This document shows, piece after piece, positions 24,921 to 33,581 of a stretch of DNA of 64,000 nucleotides; positions within the stretch are counted from its first letter, which is position 1; each line of letters begins with the position of its first letter. The notes below the pieces were generated by a model. That model was not told where the DNA came from, ran no database searches, and was given only the letters and a program-made list of their open reading frames with translations. Location: NCBI RefSeq assembly GCF_030698175.1, contig NZ_JAUYNT010000009.1:1-64000 (forward strand), written 5' to 3'. The translations under genes and the position numbers were made by a program. The stretch comes from Pseudomonas sp. (GTDB taxonomy: Bacteria > Pseudomonadota > Gammaproteobacteria > Pseudomonadales > Pseudomonadaceae).

Positions 24921-25742
24921 TCATGCTAAGCGCCCGCGCAGCCAGCGGCTGAACAGGTCGGCCGCTAGCACCAAGGCGAGAAAGGTCAGCAGCATGCTGG
25001 CCACCTCGGCGCCGGCAAACATCCGCAGCGACAGGTCGATCTGCTGCCCCAAGCCGCCGGCGCCGACAAAGCCCATGACCACCGAAGCGCGGATCGCACA
25101 CTCCCAGCGATAGACGCTGTAGGAGAGGATTTCCCCGGCGGCATTCGGCAGTACCCCATAGGCGAAGGCGCTCAGCCGTGGGCTGCCGGCCAGCAACAGG
25201 GCGCGGGTCGGGCGCAGGTCGGTGGATTCAAAAATCTCGCCATAGACCTTGCCGAGCATGCCGCCATAGGTGATGCCAATCGCCAGCACCCCGGCGGTTG
25301 GGCCCAGGCCCACGGCGCGCACGAACAATAGCGCCCAGACAATCTCCGGCACGCTGCGTAGCACAATCAGCAAGCCCTTTACCGGCCAGCGCAGCGCACT
25401 GGCCCACCAGGCCGGTTGGCCGCCGCGTGGCAACGCCGAAATCGACAGGGCGCGGGTCGCCAGCAGCGCCAGCGGGATGGCCAGCAACAACGCCAGGCTC
25501 ATGCCGGCAGTGGCGATGGCCAGGGTTTGCAAGGTGGCCTGGGTCAGCAGTTGCAGGAACTCAGGGTCGTGGGCCGGCGGCCAGAAGCCGCTGAGGAACT
25601 GGCCCATATTGCCCAGGTTATCTGCGTCAAACAGCACCGCCAGATTCAGCTCACTCAACACCAGCCCCGGCCACAGCAACGCCAGGGCCAATAAGGTGAA
25701 CAGCAAGCGCGGCAGGGCGGCGGGGTCGCGCTGGCTCAGCAT
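24921..25742 (-). CDS. PhnE-type ABC permease (proximal), putative selenate/oxyanion transporter
   Basis: A 273-residue permease similar in layout to its neighbour at 24128: an N-terminal helix, a periplasmic segment containing FWPPAHDPEF, then a five-helix core with the EAA loop VVMGFVGAGGLGQQID. The start overlaps the ATPase gene by seven bases. Substrate inferred only from the binding-protein type. Confidence 0.82.
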   Translation of the reverse strand: MLSQRDPAALPRLLFTLLALALLWPGLVLSELNLAVLFDADNLGNMGQFLSGFWPPAHDPEFLQLLTQATLQTLAIATAGMSLALLLAIPLALLATRALSISALPRGGQPAWWASALRWPVKGLLIVLRSVPEIVWALLFVRAVGLGPTAGVLAIGITYGGMLGKVYGEIFESTDLRPTRALLLAGSPRLSAFAYGVLPNAAGEILSYSVYRWECAIRASVVMGFVGAGGLGQQIDLSLRMFAGAEVASMLLTFLALVLAADLFSRWLRGRLA

Positions 25743-26557
25743 CGCGGTACTTGCCTCGGAATGCTGGGTGCCACCACTGCGGGACTGTGCGCCGCTTGCA
25801 GTTGCTCATTGGCATAGAGTGCAGTCAGGTCGGCCGGGCTGATGCAACGGGCCGGCTGATCGAAGACGATGCGCCCGTCACGCAGGCCAAGCACCCGGCT
25901 GAAGTGCGCCAGCGCCAGATCCACCGCGTGCAGGCTGGCGAGCAAGGTGCAGGCGTGCTGCTGGGCATATTCATTGAGCACACCGAGGGTGTGGCTGGCG
26001 AGCAGCGGGTCCATGGCCGACACCGGCTCATCGGCCAGAATCAGCTGTGGTTGCTGGTACAAGACGCGGGCGATGGCCACCCGTTGCAGTTGCCCGCCCG
26101 AGAGCTGGTCGCAGCGCTGGTACAACTTGTCGGCCAAATCCAGCTGCGCAAGTGCTGCGGCAGCGCCCTCGGGGTCGAGGGGATAGACCAGGCTCAGCAG
26201 GCTCTTGCCCATCGACCATTGGCCCAGCTTGCCGGCCAATACCGCGGTGACCACCCGCTGCCGGGCGGGCAGGGCCGAGCCTTGCTGAATCAGGCCGATC
26301 TGGCTGCGCAGTTGTTGCCGTTGCCAGCCCGGCAGCGCCCAGGGCGCTTGACCGAGCAGCTCGACCTGGCCGGAGCTTGGGCGCAAATGGCTGGCCAGCA
26401 GATGCAGCAAGCTGGTCTTGCCAGCACCGGACGGGCCGATGATGGCAATGCTTTCGCCGGCCGCCACGCTTAAGTTGAGGCCGCTCAGCGCCACTTGGCC
26501 GTCGGCATAGGTCAGGCCGGCATCGCTCAGACGCAGGCCATGCTGCCTTGGGCTCAC
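25736..26557 (-). CDS. PhnC-type ABC transporter ATP-binding protein
   Basis: A 273-residue ABC ATPase: Walker A GPSGAGKTS (from about residue 41), Q-loop IGLIQQG, signature LSGGQLQRV, Walker B LILADEPVSAMDP and an H-loop in SLHAVDLAL. The closest relatives by motif are PhnC-like ATPases. It overlaps the binding-protein gene by four bases (ATGA) and the first permease by seven. Confidence 0.85.
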   Translation of the reverse strand: MSPRQHGLRLSDAGLTYADGQVALSGLNLSVAAGESIAIIGPSGAGKTSLLHLLASHLRPSSGQVELLGQAPWALPGWQRQQLRSQIGLIQQGSALPARQRVVTAVLAGKLGQWSMGKSLLSLVYPLDPEGAAAALAQLDLADKLYQRCDQLSGGQLQRVAIARVLYQQPQLILADEPVSAMDPLLASHTLGVLNEYAQQHACTLLASLHAVDLALAHFSRVLGLRDGRIVFDQPARCISPADLTALYANEQLQAAHSPAVVAPSIPRQVPRC

Positions 26558-27405
26558 TGCAACAAGCCGGCTGCGCGCGCCGCGTCCTCGATACCCTGGT
26601 AGTTTTCGGCTTTGGTTGGGATAAAGCGGGTGGCGGCCTGCAGGTCGAGAATCGCCTTGTCAGCCGGTTTGGCCGGGTCGAGGGCGAGGAAGGCGAGTTT
26701 GATTTTCTCGACCAGTGCCGGGTCCAGATTGCCACGCACCGTCCAGTTGTAATCGTAGAACGGGGGGGTGGTGCCCAGTACGACCACCTTACTGGTGTCG
26801 ACCTTGCCGGCGGCGACCAACTTGTCCCACACCGAGGCATTCAGCACGCCGCCATCGACCTTGCCGGCCTGCACCCAGGCGACGGTGGCGTCATGGGCGC
26901 CGGAGTAGGCCACGCGGCTGAAGAACTGTTCCGGGTTGATCCCGTCTTTGAGCATAAAGTAACGCGGCATCAGGCTGCCGGAAGTGGACGACACCGAACC
27001 AAAGGCGAAGGTCTTACCCTTGAGGTCTTGCAGCGACTGCACCGCCGGGTTACCGGTGATGTACTTGCTGGTGAATTTTTCGTCCTGTTCACGCTGCACC
27101 AGCGGGATGGCGTTGCCGGTTTTCAGCCGCGTTTGCACGAAGGTGAAACCGCCCAGCCAGGCCATGTCCAGGCGGTCGGCGGCCAGCGCCTCAACCACGG
27201 CGGCGTAATCGCTGACCGGGACAAACTCCACGGGCATGCCGAGTTGTTGCTCCATGTAGGCGCCCAAGGGCTTGAACTTGCGCTGCAGTTCGGTCGGCGC
27301 CTCATCGGGAATCGCCGATACGCGCAACACAGTCGCGGCTTGGCTGAGGTTGCAGGAAATGGACAGGGCAAGGCTGGCAGCCAGTGCCGAAAAGCGCTTA
27401 AGCAT
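26554..27405 (-). CDS. PhnD-like periplasmic binding protein of the putative selenate transporter type
   Basis: A 283-residue exported protein: signal peptide ending near SQAA (residue 23), then a type II binding fold with VSAIPDEAPTELQRKF, VPVSDYAAVVEAL, DMAWLGGFTF and FGSVSSTSGSLMPRY. The Ser-Thr-Ser-Gly-Ser segment is the oxyanion pocket of PhnD/PtxB relatives. The AIPDEAP start and WLGGFTF motif match the subfamily commonly named putative selenate ABC transporter binding protein, which often lies near selenium genes; selD-selU is 10 kb away here. Phosphite or phosphonate remains possible. It is the promoter-proximal gene of the unit. Confidence 0.8.
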   Translation of the reverse strand: MLKRFSALAASLALSISCNLSQAATVLRVSAIPDEAPTELQRKFKPLGAYMEQQLGMPVEFVPVSDYAAVVEALAADRLDMAWLGGFTFVQTRLKTGNAIPLVQREQDEKFTSKYITGNPAVQSLQDLKGKTFAFGSVSSTSGSLMPRYFMLKDGINPEQFFSRVAYSGAHDATVAWVQAGKVDGGVLNASVWDKLVAAGKVDTSKVVVLGTTPPFYDYNWTVRGNLDPALVEKIKLAFLALDPAKPADKAILDLQAATRFIPTKAENYQGIEDAARAAGLLQ

Positions 27406-27507
27406 GGGTATCTCCGGTTCAATAGCGGAAAAAGGCCGAGCAGTATAGTGGCGCGCCGCAGTGAGTGGCAGTTTGATTGCCGCACTGGGCGCTTTATGTG
27501 TCGGTGG

Positions 27508-28515
27508 TTAGCCGTTATCCGCTCGCCATTGCCCCGGGGTTTTGCCCAGCCAGCGCCGGGCTGCGCGACTCAGGCTGCTGGCGTCGTGGTAGCCCAGGCG
27601 GTGCGCGACTTGCTCCAGCGGCAGCTTTTGCTGCAGCAAGGCGATCAGCGCTTCCCGGCGGGCCGCGTCGACGACTGCGGTCCAGCTCTGGCCTTCTAGC
27701 TGCAATTGGCGTTGCAGGCTGCGCACACTGATGCCCAGGCTCTGGGCCAGCTCGCCAAGACGGGTGGCACCGCTGACCTGGGTGCTGAGCCACTGCAGGG
27801 CAAAAGTGCTGACGTAACCGACCTGCGGCAGCTTGTCGAGCTGGCGCTCGGCCAGCTCACAATGCACCCGGCACAGCTCGGCGTCGGCCTGGGGCAGCGG
27901 GATTTGCAAGTCCGCGCGGGCGAAACTCAGCAGAGTCGCGGGCGCTGCAAACTGCACGACACAGCCGAAAAATTCACGGTAGTCGGCGGCGCTGGCCTGC
28001 GGCGGGTGTTGAAAACTTACCGCCAGCGGGGTCAAGGCGCGCCCCGCCAGCCCGCGCGCCTGAGTGAGAATGCCACCGACTATGGCCTCGACCTGCTGGG
28101 GCAACAGGCCCAGACGCAGCGGTTGTTCGGTGTAGATGATGGTCACTGCTGCGGCTGTTTGGCTGTGTATCGCCAGGGTTCCGGCCTCGCTGACCAGGCG
28201 TTGATAGCGCAGCATCAGGCCCAAACCCTGCTCCAGCGAGGCGCAGCTCATGGTGGCATGCCCGAGTATCCGAAAGCTGCTCGGCTGCAGCGCTTCGGCC
28301 ACCCGCAGGCCCAGCGCCGGGTCGCCGCTCAGGGCCAGTGCCCGCTGCCAAATGCGCTGCACGAGCGCCACCCCGATGCGGCCGTTAGGGGCGCTGAGCA
28401 TGGCCTCATCCAGCGGCAAACCCTGCAACAGTTGCGCACTGGACACGCCTTGCTTGTGCACCGCGCCGAGCAGGGTGCGCACGTAGGTATTGGCGACGGT
28501 ACGTGGGTCGAGCAT
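27508..28515 (-). CDS. AraC-family regulator with arabinose-binding-like N-terminal domain
   Basis: A 335-residue regulator: an N-terminal effector domain of the OruR/ArgR-like AraC group (residues about 20-210, with LRVAEALQPSSFRILGHATMS) and a C-terminal pair of helix-turn-helix motifs (LGELAQSLGISVRSLQRQL and LEQVAHRLGYHDASSLSRAA, closing with KTPGQWR). The ligand is unknown. It is upstream of, and in line with, the oxyanion transporter unit, 102 bases away. A MITE-like fragment lies 16 bases before its start. Confidence 0.88.
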   Translation of the reverse strand: MLDPRTVANTYVRTLLGAVHKQGVSSAQLLQGLPLDEAMLSAPNGRIGVALVQRIWQRALALSGDPALGLRVAEALQPSSFRILGHATMSCASLEQGLGLMLRYQRLVSEAGTLAIHSQTAAAVTIIYTEQPLRLGLLPQQVEAIVGGILTQARGLAGRALTPLAVSFQHPPQASAADYREFFGCVVQFAAPATLLSFARADLQIPLPQADAELCRVHCELAERQLDKLPQVGYVSTFALQWLSTQVSGATRLGELAQSLGISVRSLQRQLQLEGQSWTAVVDAARREALIALLQQKLPLEQVAHRLGYHDASSLSRAARRWLGKTPGQWRADNG

Positions 28516-28530
28516 GCGGGTCTCCAGATT

Positions 28531-28576
28531 GTTTTTAACGCCGCATAACCGAGCGCAGTAGTTTTCACACAGTCTG
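28531..28576. repeat. one-ended fragment of MITE-like repeat family C
   Basis: GTTTTTAACGCCGCATAACC...GTTTTCACACAGTCTG matches, inverted, the left part of the elements at 45080-45163 and 55349-55488. Only one end is present. It lies immediately upstream of the AraC-family gene start and could influence its promoter. Confidence 0.65.
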
Positions 28577-28709
28577 TCTCGGCGGCTTTGGCATGAAATG
28601 TCAATCTAGGCGCCGCTCCCGGTCAATGCAACAGTTCGCCGGACTGCGCATCATGCCGGGCAATCAAGCACAATCGCCGTACTGAAGGCGTCACTACGAG
28701 AGCATCGGC

Positions 28710-29489
28710 ATGATTCTGTTTCTGTTACCCGATTCTGACTACGATCCGACCGAGAGCGCGGTGCCTTGGGAGGCCTTGCAGCAAGCTGGCATTGAAGTGC
28801 GTTTTGCCACCCCGAAAGGCTTGCCGGCCTATGCCGATCCGCGCCTGGTGAGCGGCGGCTTTAGCGTTCTCAATCCGTTTTTTATGACGAAAGCCGCCGA
28901 CCTGCAGTTGTATCAGCGCATGAGCCAGAGCGCCGCTTTTTTAAAGCCGTTGTCCTACGCCGAGGTGTCGGCCGCCGATTTTGAAGCCGTGCTGGTGCCC
29001 GGTGGGCACGCCCAGGGGGTGCGCAGCCTGCTGGAGTCCGAGCGGGCGCAGGCATTGGTGGTGGATTTTTTCCAGGCCGACAAACCCGTTGCGGCGGTCT
29101 GTCACGGCGTGTTGCTGCTGGCCCGGGCGATTGATCCGCGCAGCGGCAAATCGGTGTTGCATGGCCGACAAACCACGGCTCTGCTCGGGCTGAGTATGGA
29201 GTTGCTGGCCTGGCTGGTAACCGCGCCCTGGCTCGGTCGCTACTACCGCACCTATACGCAAACGGTTGAGGCCGAAGTCACCGCCGCCTTGGCCAGCCCG
29301 AGCGACTTTATCGCGGGGCCACGCCTACCGATGCGCGACAGCGCCAGCAATCTGCAGCCCGGTTTCACGGTGCGCGATGGCAATTTACTGACGGCCCGTT
29401 GGCCTGGTGACTGTCATCGCTTTGCGGTCGACTTTGTGGCCATGCTGCTTGCCGCACGGCAGACAGCAACTGTTGTTGAGCCACGCTAG
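28710..29489 (+). CDS. DJ-1/PfpI family protein (type 1 glutamine amidotransferase fold)
   Basis: A 259-residue DJ-1/PfpI-fold protein. Glu15 and the nucleophile Cys131 in AAVCHGVLLL, with PGGHAQGV before it, form the family's active site. It is longer than Hsp31-type proteins at the C terminus, which includes GRYYRTYTQTVEAEV and PGDCHRFAVDF. Relatives are glyoxalase III, chaperone or isocyanide hydratase types; the exact reaction cannot be told. It is divergent from the AraC-like gene at 27508, which may regulate it. Confidence 0.82.
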   Translation: MILFLLPDSDYDPTESAVPWEALQQAGIEVRFATPKGLPAYADPRLVSGGFSVLNPFFMTKAADLQLYQRMSQSAAFLKPLSYAEVSAADFEAVLVPGGHAQGVRSLLESERAQALVVDFFQADKPVAAVCHGVLLLARAIDPRSGKSVLHGRQTTALLGLSMELLAWLVTAPWLGRYYRTYTQTVEAEVTAALASPSDFIAGPRLPMRDSASNLQPGFTVRDGNLLTARWPGDCHRFAVDFVAMLLAARQTATVVEPR

Positions 29490-29520
29490 AGGTAGCAGCC
29501 TATTGCACTGAGTAGGGCAT

Positions 29521-30459
29521 TTACGTTTGTGAGGTGCTCTGCAGCGCTCCGGATGGCTGGCGAAATAGCTGTGCTATCTGTTCGCGTAACCAGCGCAAGC
29601 CTGGCGCCAGCTCTTGCTGGCGGTGCCAGATAAGGCTTACTTGCACTGGCGGGATAGTCACCGGCAGCGGCGAGATCTGCAGCGCATAGATCGGTGCAAA
29701 GTGTTCGGCCAAGCGGCGCGGTACCGTGCCCAGCAAATCGGACTGCGCCACGATCGGTGGAATGGTCAAATAGTGCGGCACATGCACCTGTGCCTGACGA
29801 CGGACTTTGGCCGAGCCGAGGATGATTTCCAGTGGTGAGCCTCGGCCCGCTCGCGGCAGGATCAATACATGCTGGCTTTGCTGATAGCCAGCCAAGGTGA
29901 GCCCCCCGACAAATGCTGGGTGCCCGGCGCGGCCGATCACTACCAGTTGTTCTTCGATTAAAGGTTGGTAGCAGAGCTCGCTGCTGGCGAAGTACAGGTA
30001 ATCAATCGCCAGATCCAGTTCTCCCGCCGCCAGCCGAGCGGTCAGCGAATCCGCCTCATCGCTTTGCACCGACAACACCACGCGCGGTGCCAGTAACCTC
30101 AAATGCGCGAGCAGGGCCGGCAACAGCGTGGCTTGGGCATAATCATTCATGGATAACCTGAAGGTGTGCTCAGCCTGCAAGTCAAAGGCCTCCTGCGACC
30201 CCAGCCCCAGCTGCAATAGGTGCAAGCCTTGGCGGATCGGCCCGTACAAAGCCTGCGCTTGGGCTGTCGGTAACATGCCGCGGGCCGTGCGCTTGAATAG
30301 CGGCTCCCCCAGCTGTGCGCGCAAGCGGGCCAGCGCATTGCTGACGGTCGGCTGGCTCATATGCAGCCGGAGTGCTGCGCGCGAAAGATTCTGTTCCTGC
30401 ATCAGTGCATCGAAGACCAGCAGCAGGTTTAGATCTATCTGGCGTAAATTCACGTTCAT
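29521..30459 (-). CDS. LysR-family regulator
   Basis: A 312-residue LysR regulator with an N-terminal winged helix (LNLLLVFDALMQEQNLSRAA, then RLHMSQPTVSNALARLR) and an effector domain of the periplasmic-binding fold. By motif it is of the NodD/LinR-like group (FRLSMNDYAQATLLPALL). It is transcribed away from the fatty-acid-hydroxylase fusion gene at 30545, 85 bases apart, so that gene is its likely target. An AT-rich stretch with the ATTATTC-type dyad (30460-30505) is the likely operator. Confidence 0.9.
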   Translation of the reverse strand: MNVNLRQIDLNLLLVFDALMQEQNLSRAALRLHMSQPTVSNALARLRAQLGEPLFKRTARGMLPTAQAQALYGPIRQGLHLLQLGLGSQEAFDLQAEHTFRLSMNDYAQATLLPALLAHLRLLAPRVVLSVQSDEADSLTARLAAGELDLAIDYLYFASSELCYQPLIEEQLVVIGRAGHPAFVGGLTLAGYQQSQHVLILPRAGRGSPLEIILGSAKVRRQAQVHVPHYLTIPPIVAQSDLLGTVPRRLAEHFAPIYALQISPLPVTIPPVQVSLIWHRQQELAPGLRWLREQIAQLFRQPSGALQSTSQT

Positions 30460-30544
30460 GAATAATGCTTATCTTGAATATCAATTATCACAATAATTAT
30501 TCGCCCAATAGACTGCTGTCAAACCCATCCACCCTGGAGCTGCG

Positions 30545-31660
30545 ATGATCTTCGATACTCAAGCCTTTCGGGCACGCTACCGCGCAGGCATTCATGCGCG
30601 TTACAACCCGTGGCTGCATGGCGGATTTGTGCTGGCTTATGGTGCGCTGTGCCTGGTGTTTTTCTACAGCACTTTAGAGGCGGTGCGGCCCTTGGAGTGG
30701 CTGACCATTGTGCTGGCTCTGGTCTTTTTTAACTGGGGCGAATACACCGTGCACAAAAATCTTGGGCACCATAAACATCGTTTGAGTGCGCTGTTTTATA
30801 AGCGCCACAGCGGCGATCACCACAGTTTTTTCGTGCCTGGGCAGATGCGCTATGAAACCGCCCAAGACTGGCGAGTAATTCTTTTCCCGGCTTGGTTGAT
30901 CATGATTTACAGCAGCGGTTTGTTTGCTGTCTGGTGGTTATTGAGCCTGGTTAACAGCAATGTCGCTGGGTTGTTTGCCAGCAGCATGTTGCTCGGTTAC
31001 CTGAGCTACGAAATTTTTCATGCCTGCGAGCATCTGCCAGACCGCCATCCTGTAGCTCGGCTGCCCTGGATACGCCACATGCGGCGGCTGCATGAACTGC
31101 ATCACCGGCGCGACCTGATGCAAAGCAAAAATTTCAATATCGTGTTCCCGTTAATGGATTGGTTGCGCGGGACTTTGGATTGGCAGCCGCTGGAGCGCGA
31201 TCACTGCGTGACGGTTATGCAGCATGAGGTCGAGATCGCTTATAGCCCTGAACAGGTGCTGGCGTATGCCAGTTGTGCGACACGCTGGCCCGAGTGGCAT
31301 CCATCCTCGGTGCGGGTGTACGGTCCCAGCGGTTCTTTAGCTGCCGGCAGTCATTTTGACGAGGATATTTTCGCCGGTGGCCGTAGGGGCCAGCTTAGTT
31401 GGGATGTTGTCGAGTATGTGGCGGGGCAACGTTGGCAGGCGCGTGCAACCGGTAACCATGGCCTTAATCTCTCGGTTACCTATGAGTGCCAAGCCACGCA
31501 GTGTGGTACACGCTTTGTGCGTACCCTGGAATACCACTTTTCTGGATGGGTGATGCGCTTGCTCAACCGTCTGCTGTTGCAAAAACGCATTGAGCGCGAG
31601 TCGGCTGAGTCCTTGCTGGCTTTGCGTAATGTTGCAGAACAGGTGCTAGCGCAGCCTTAG
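30545..31660 (+). CDS. fatty-acid hydroxylase-type membrane domain fused to SRPBCC domain
   Basis: A 371-residue protein with two parts. Residues about 1-215 form a membrane di-iron hydroxylase with four helices and the His clusters HKNLGHHKH, HSGDHHSFF, HACEHLPDRH and HELHHRRD. Residues about 225-371 form an SRPBCC/polyketide-cyclase-like lipid-binding domain (VMQHEVEIAYSPEQVLAY, WHPSSVRVYGPSG, TFV-like RFVRTLEYHFSGWVM). The first part should hydroxylate or desaturate a lipid or sterol-like substrate; the second may bind it. Fusion of the two is not common. CTGGAG precedes the ATG. Probably regulated by the divergent LysR gene. Confidence 0.82.
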   Translation: MIFDTQAFRARYRAGIHARYNPWLHGGFVLAYGALCLVFFYSTLEAVRPLEWLTIVLALVFFNWGEYTVHKNLGHHKHRLSALFYKRHSGDHHSFFVPGQMRYETAQDWRVILFPAWLIMIYSSGLFAVWWLLSLVNSNVAGLFASSMLLGYLSYEIFHACEHLPDRHPVARLPWIRHMRRLHELHHRRDLMQSKNFNIVFPLMDWLRGTLDWQPLERDHCVTVMQHEVEIAYSPEQVLAYASCATRWPEWHPSSVRVYGPSGSLAAGSHFDEDIFAGGRRGQLSWDVVEYVAGQRWQARATGNHGLNLSVTYECQATQCGTRFVRTLEYHFSGWVMRLLNRLLLQKRIERESAESLLALRNVAEQVLAQP

Positions 31661-31717
31661 GTTTTGCGCGCCTCGGCAGCGCCTGCAGGGCTGACGGGCT
31701 TCTAGGATTGTAGGGGT

Positions 31718-31735
31718 AGCCGGTTCAGGCCGGCT
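31718..31735. terminator. small hairpin after the hydroxylase fusion gene
   Basis: AGCCGG (31718-31723) pairs with CCGGCT (31730-31735) over a six-base loop in the 203-base gap before the next gene. There is no T tract. Nothing else recognisable was seen in this gap. Confidence 0.35.
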
Positions 31736-31863
31736 GACCGATGGGGTTAGCCGTGTTGCGGTTTAGTGTCGTCGGCGCAGGTCTCAGACCGACAGGCTAC
31801 TAGGCCGTGTTTGCCATCTGTGTAAGGATTCGCCCCCTGTCTTTCTTCTAATGCAGGGTTCCT

Positions 31864-32754
31864 ATGTCTAACTCACTACCTGCCCTGGCTTTCGCCGGGA
31901 TTGGCCTGATGGGCCTGCCTATGTGTCGCCGGTTGCTGGCCGCTGGTTATCCCTTGACGGTGTGGAACCGCTCGCCGGACAAGTGCGCAGAATTAGTCGC
32001 CGCCGGTGCGCGCCAGGTATTCAGCCCGGCTGAGCTGTGCCAAAGCGCCGACATCGTCTTGCTGTGCCTGGCCGATACAAGGGTGGTACGCCAGGTGGTA
32101 TTTGGTCCTGCGGGCATCGTTGCAGGCGCCCAGCTGGGCCAGTTGCTGGTGGATTTTTCCAGCCTGGAGCCGGCCGCTACCCGCGAGATGGCCGCCGAGT
32201 TAGCCGCGCAAACGGGCATGCATTGGCTGGATGCGCCGGTCTCCGGCGGCACTGCCGGCGCTACGGCCGGCACCCTGGCGATCATGGCCGGTGGCCGGGC
32301 GGAAGACGTGGCGCGGGTGCGGCCGATCCTTGCGCATCTGGGTCAGCGCCTCACCCATATGGGTGCGCTGGGCGCGGGCCAAGTGACCAAGGTCTGCAAC
32401 CAGATGCTGGTGGCCTGCAATGCACTGGTGATTGCCGAAGTGGTGGCTCTGGCCGAGAAGAGCGGGGTGGATGCGACGCTGCTGGCCGAAGCCCTGAGTG
32501 GCGGTTTTGCCGACTCCAAACCCTTGCAGATACTGGCGCCGCAGATGGCCAGCAGCCAATTTGAACCGATCAAATGGCATGTGCGCACCTTACTCAAAGA
32601 CCTGGACACGGCGGTAAAACTGGCCCGCGAGCAGGACTCGGCCACGCCGCTCAGCGGTCTGGCCGCCCAGCTGATGCGTCTGCACGGCAGCCAGGGCAAT
32701 TTGCAGCGCGATCCCGCCACCCTGATCGAGTTGTACCGCGAGCCAAAGCCATGA
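31864..32754 (+). CDS. glxR: NAD(P)-dependent beta-hydroxyacid dehydrogenase (tartronate semialdehyde reductase-like)
   Basis: A 296-residue enzyme of the 3-hydroxyisobutyrate/tartronate semialdehyde reductase family: Rossmann motif GIGLMGLPMCRRLLAAG near the start, substrate loop DAPVSGGTAGATAGTLAIMAGG (about residues 118-139, with catalytic Lys in GAGQVTKVCNQML). It overlaps hyi by four bases, which favours the glyoxylate pathway (tartronate semialdehyde to glycerate), as in glxR-hyi pairs. A close relative, 2-hydroxy-3-oxopropionate or L-threonate dehydrogenase activity, cannot be excluded. Confidence 0.85.
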   Translation: MSNSLPALAFAGIGLMGLPMCRRLLAAGYPLTVWNRSPDKCAELVAAGARQVFSPAELCQSADIVLLCLADTRVVRQVVFGPAGIVAGAQLGQLLVDFSSLEPAATREMAAELAAQTGMHWLDAPVSGGTAGATAGTLAIMAGGRAEDVARVRPILAHLGQRLTHMGALGAGQVTKVCNQMLVACNALVIAEVVALAEKSGVDATLLAEALSGGFADSKPLQILAPQMASSQFEPIKWHVRTLLKDLDTAVKLAREQDSATPLSGLAAQLMRLHGSQGNLQRDPATLIELYREPKP

Positions 32755-33536
32755 AAATCGCCGCTAATCTGTCGCTGCTGTTTAGCGAGTTGCCGCTGCT
32801 TGGGCGCATTCAAGCCGCAGCGGCGGCCGGCTTCGATGGGGTGGAAATCCAGTTCCCCTATGAAGTGCCGGCCCTGCAGTTAAAAGAGGCGCTGGCTCGC
32901 GCCGATCTACCGCTGCGGCTGATCAATCTGCCGGCTGGCGACCTGATGACCGGCGGGCCAGGCCTGGCGGCGGTACCAGCTCGGCAAGCGGAGTTCGACG
33001 CCGCCCTGCAACAGGCGCTGACCTATGCGGCCATGGCCCGCCCGGCCTACGTCAATCTGTTGGCTGGCCGTTTGGCCGCAGGCGTTAGCCGCGAGCAGGC
33101 GCTGGCCTGTCTGATCGCTAACCTGGGCAAAACTGCCGAGGCCTTCGCCGTGCTGGGGATTGGTGTGCTCTGCGAGGCGATCAATCCGCTGGATATGCCG
33201 GGCTTTCTGATCAATACCCCCGAGCAGTTGGATGAGCTGCTGCGGGTCGTCGATCATCCCAATCTGCAAGCCCAGTTCGATCTCTACCACATGGCACGCC
33301 AAGGCCTAGACATTGCCGCCGGCATCGCCCTGCTGGCCGGGCGCATCGGCCATGTGCAGTTTGCCGATTGCCCGGGGCGCGGCGAGCCAGGCACCGGTAC
33401 GCTGGACTTTCCCCCGCTGCTGGCCGCCTTACGCAGCAGTGGTTATGAGGGTTGGTTGGGCGCGGAGTACAGACCAAGCGAAGAAACTCTGCAGCCATTG
33501 GCCTGGTTACCGCTCTGGCAGGCGCGCTGGCCATAG
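32751..33536 (+). CDS. hyi: hydroxypyruvate isomerase family protein
   Basis: A 261-residue TIM-barrel isomerase that starts MKIAANLSLLFSELPLL, contains GFDGVEIQFPYEVPA, a metal-binding Glu in CEAINPLDMPGF, and HMARQG and ADCPGRGEPGTG. These are signatures of hydroxypyruvate isomerase and of 2-oxo-tetronate isomerase. Start overlaps glxR by four bases. No glyoxylate carboligase (gcl) is present nearby, which is usual in full glyoxylate loci, so the exact pathway is open. Confidence 0.85.
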   Translation: MKIAANLSLLFSELPLLGRIQAAAAAGFDGVEIQFPYEVPALQLKEALARADLPLRLINLPAGDLMTGGPGLAAVPARQAEFDAALQQALTYAAMARPAYVNLLAGRLAAGVSREQALACLIANLGKTAEAFAVLGIGVLCEAINPLDMPGFLINTPEQLDELLRVVDHPNLQAQFDLYHMARQGLDIAAGIALLAGRIGHVQFADCPGRGEPGTGTLDFPPLLAALRSSGYEGWLGAEYRPSEETLQPLAWLPLWQARWP

Positions 33537-33581
33537 CGTCCGGTAACTGATGGGGCTAAATCTGCCGCTATTAACCGTGAG

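Noticed and set aside
27706..28548. 280-residue plus-strand frame opposite the AraC gene
   Set aside because: It mirrors the AraC-type gene and shows Gln/His-rich composition typical of antisense frames.
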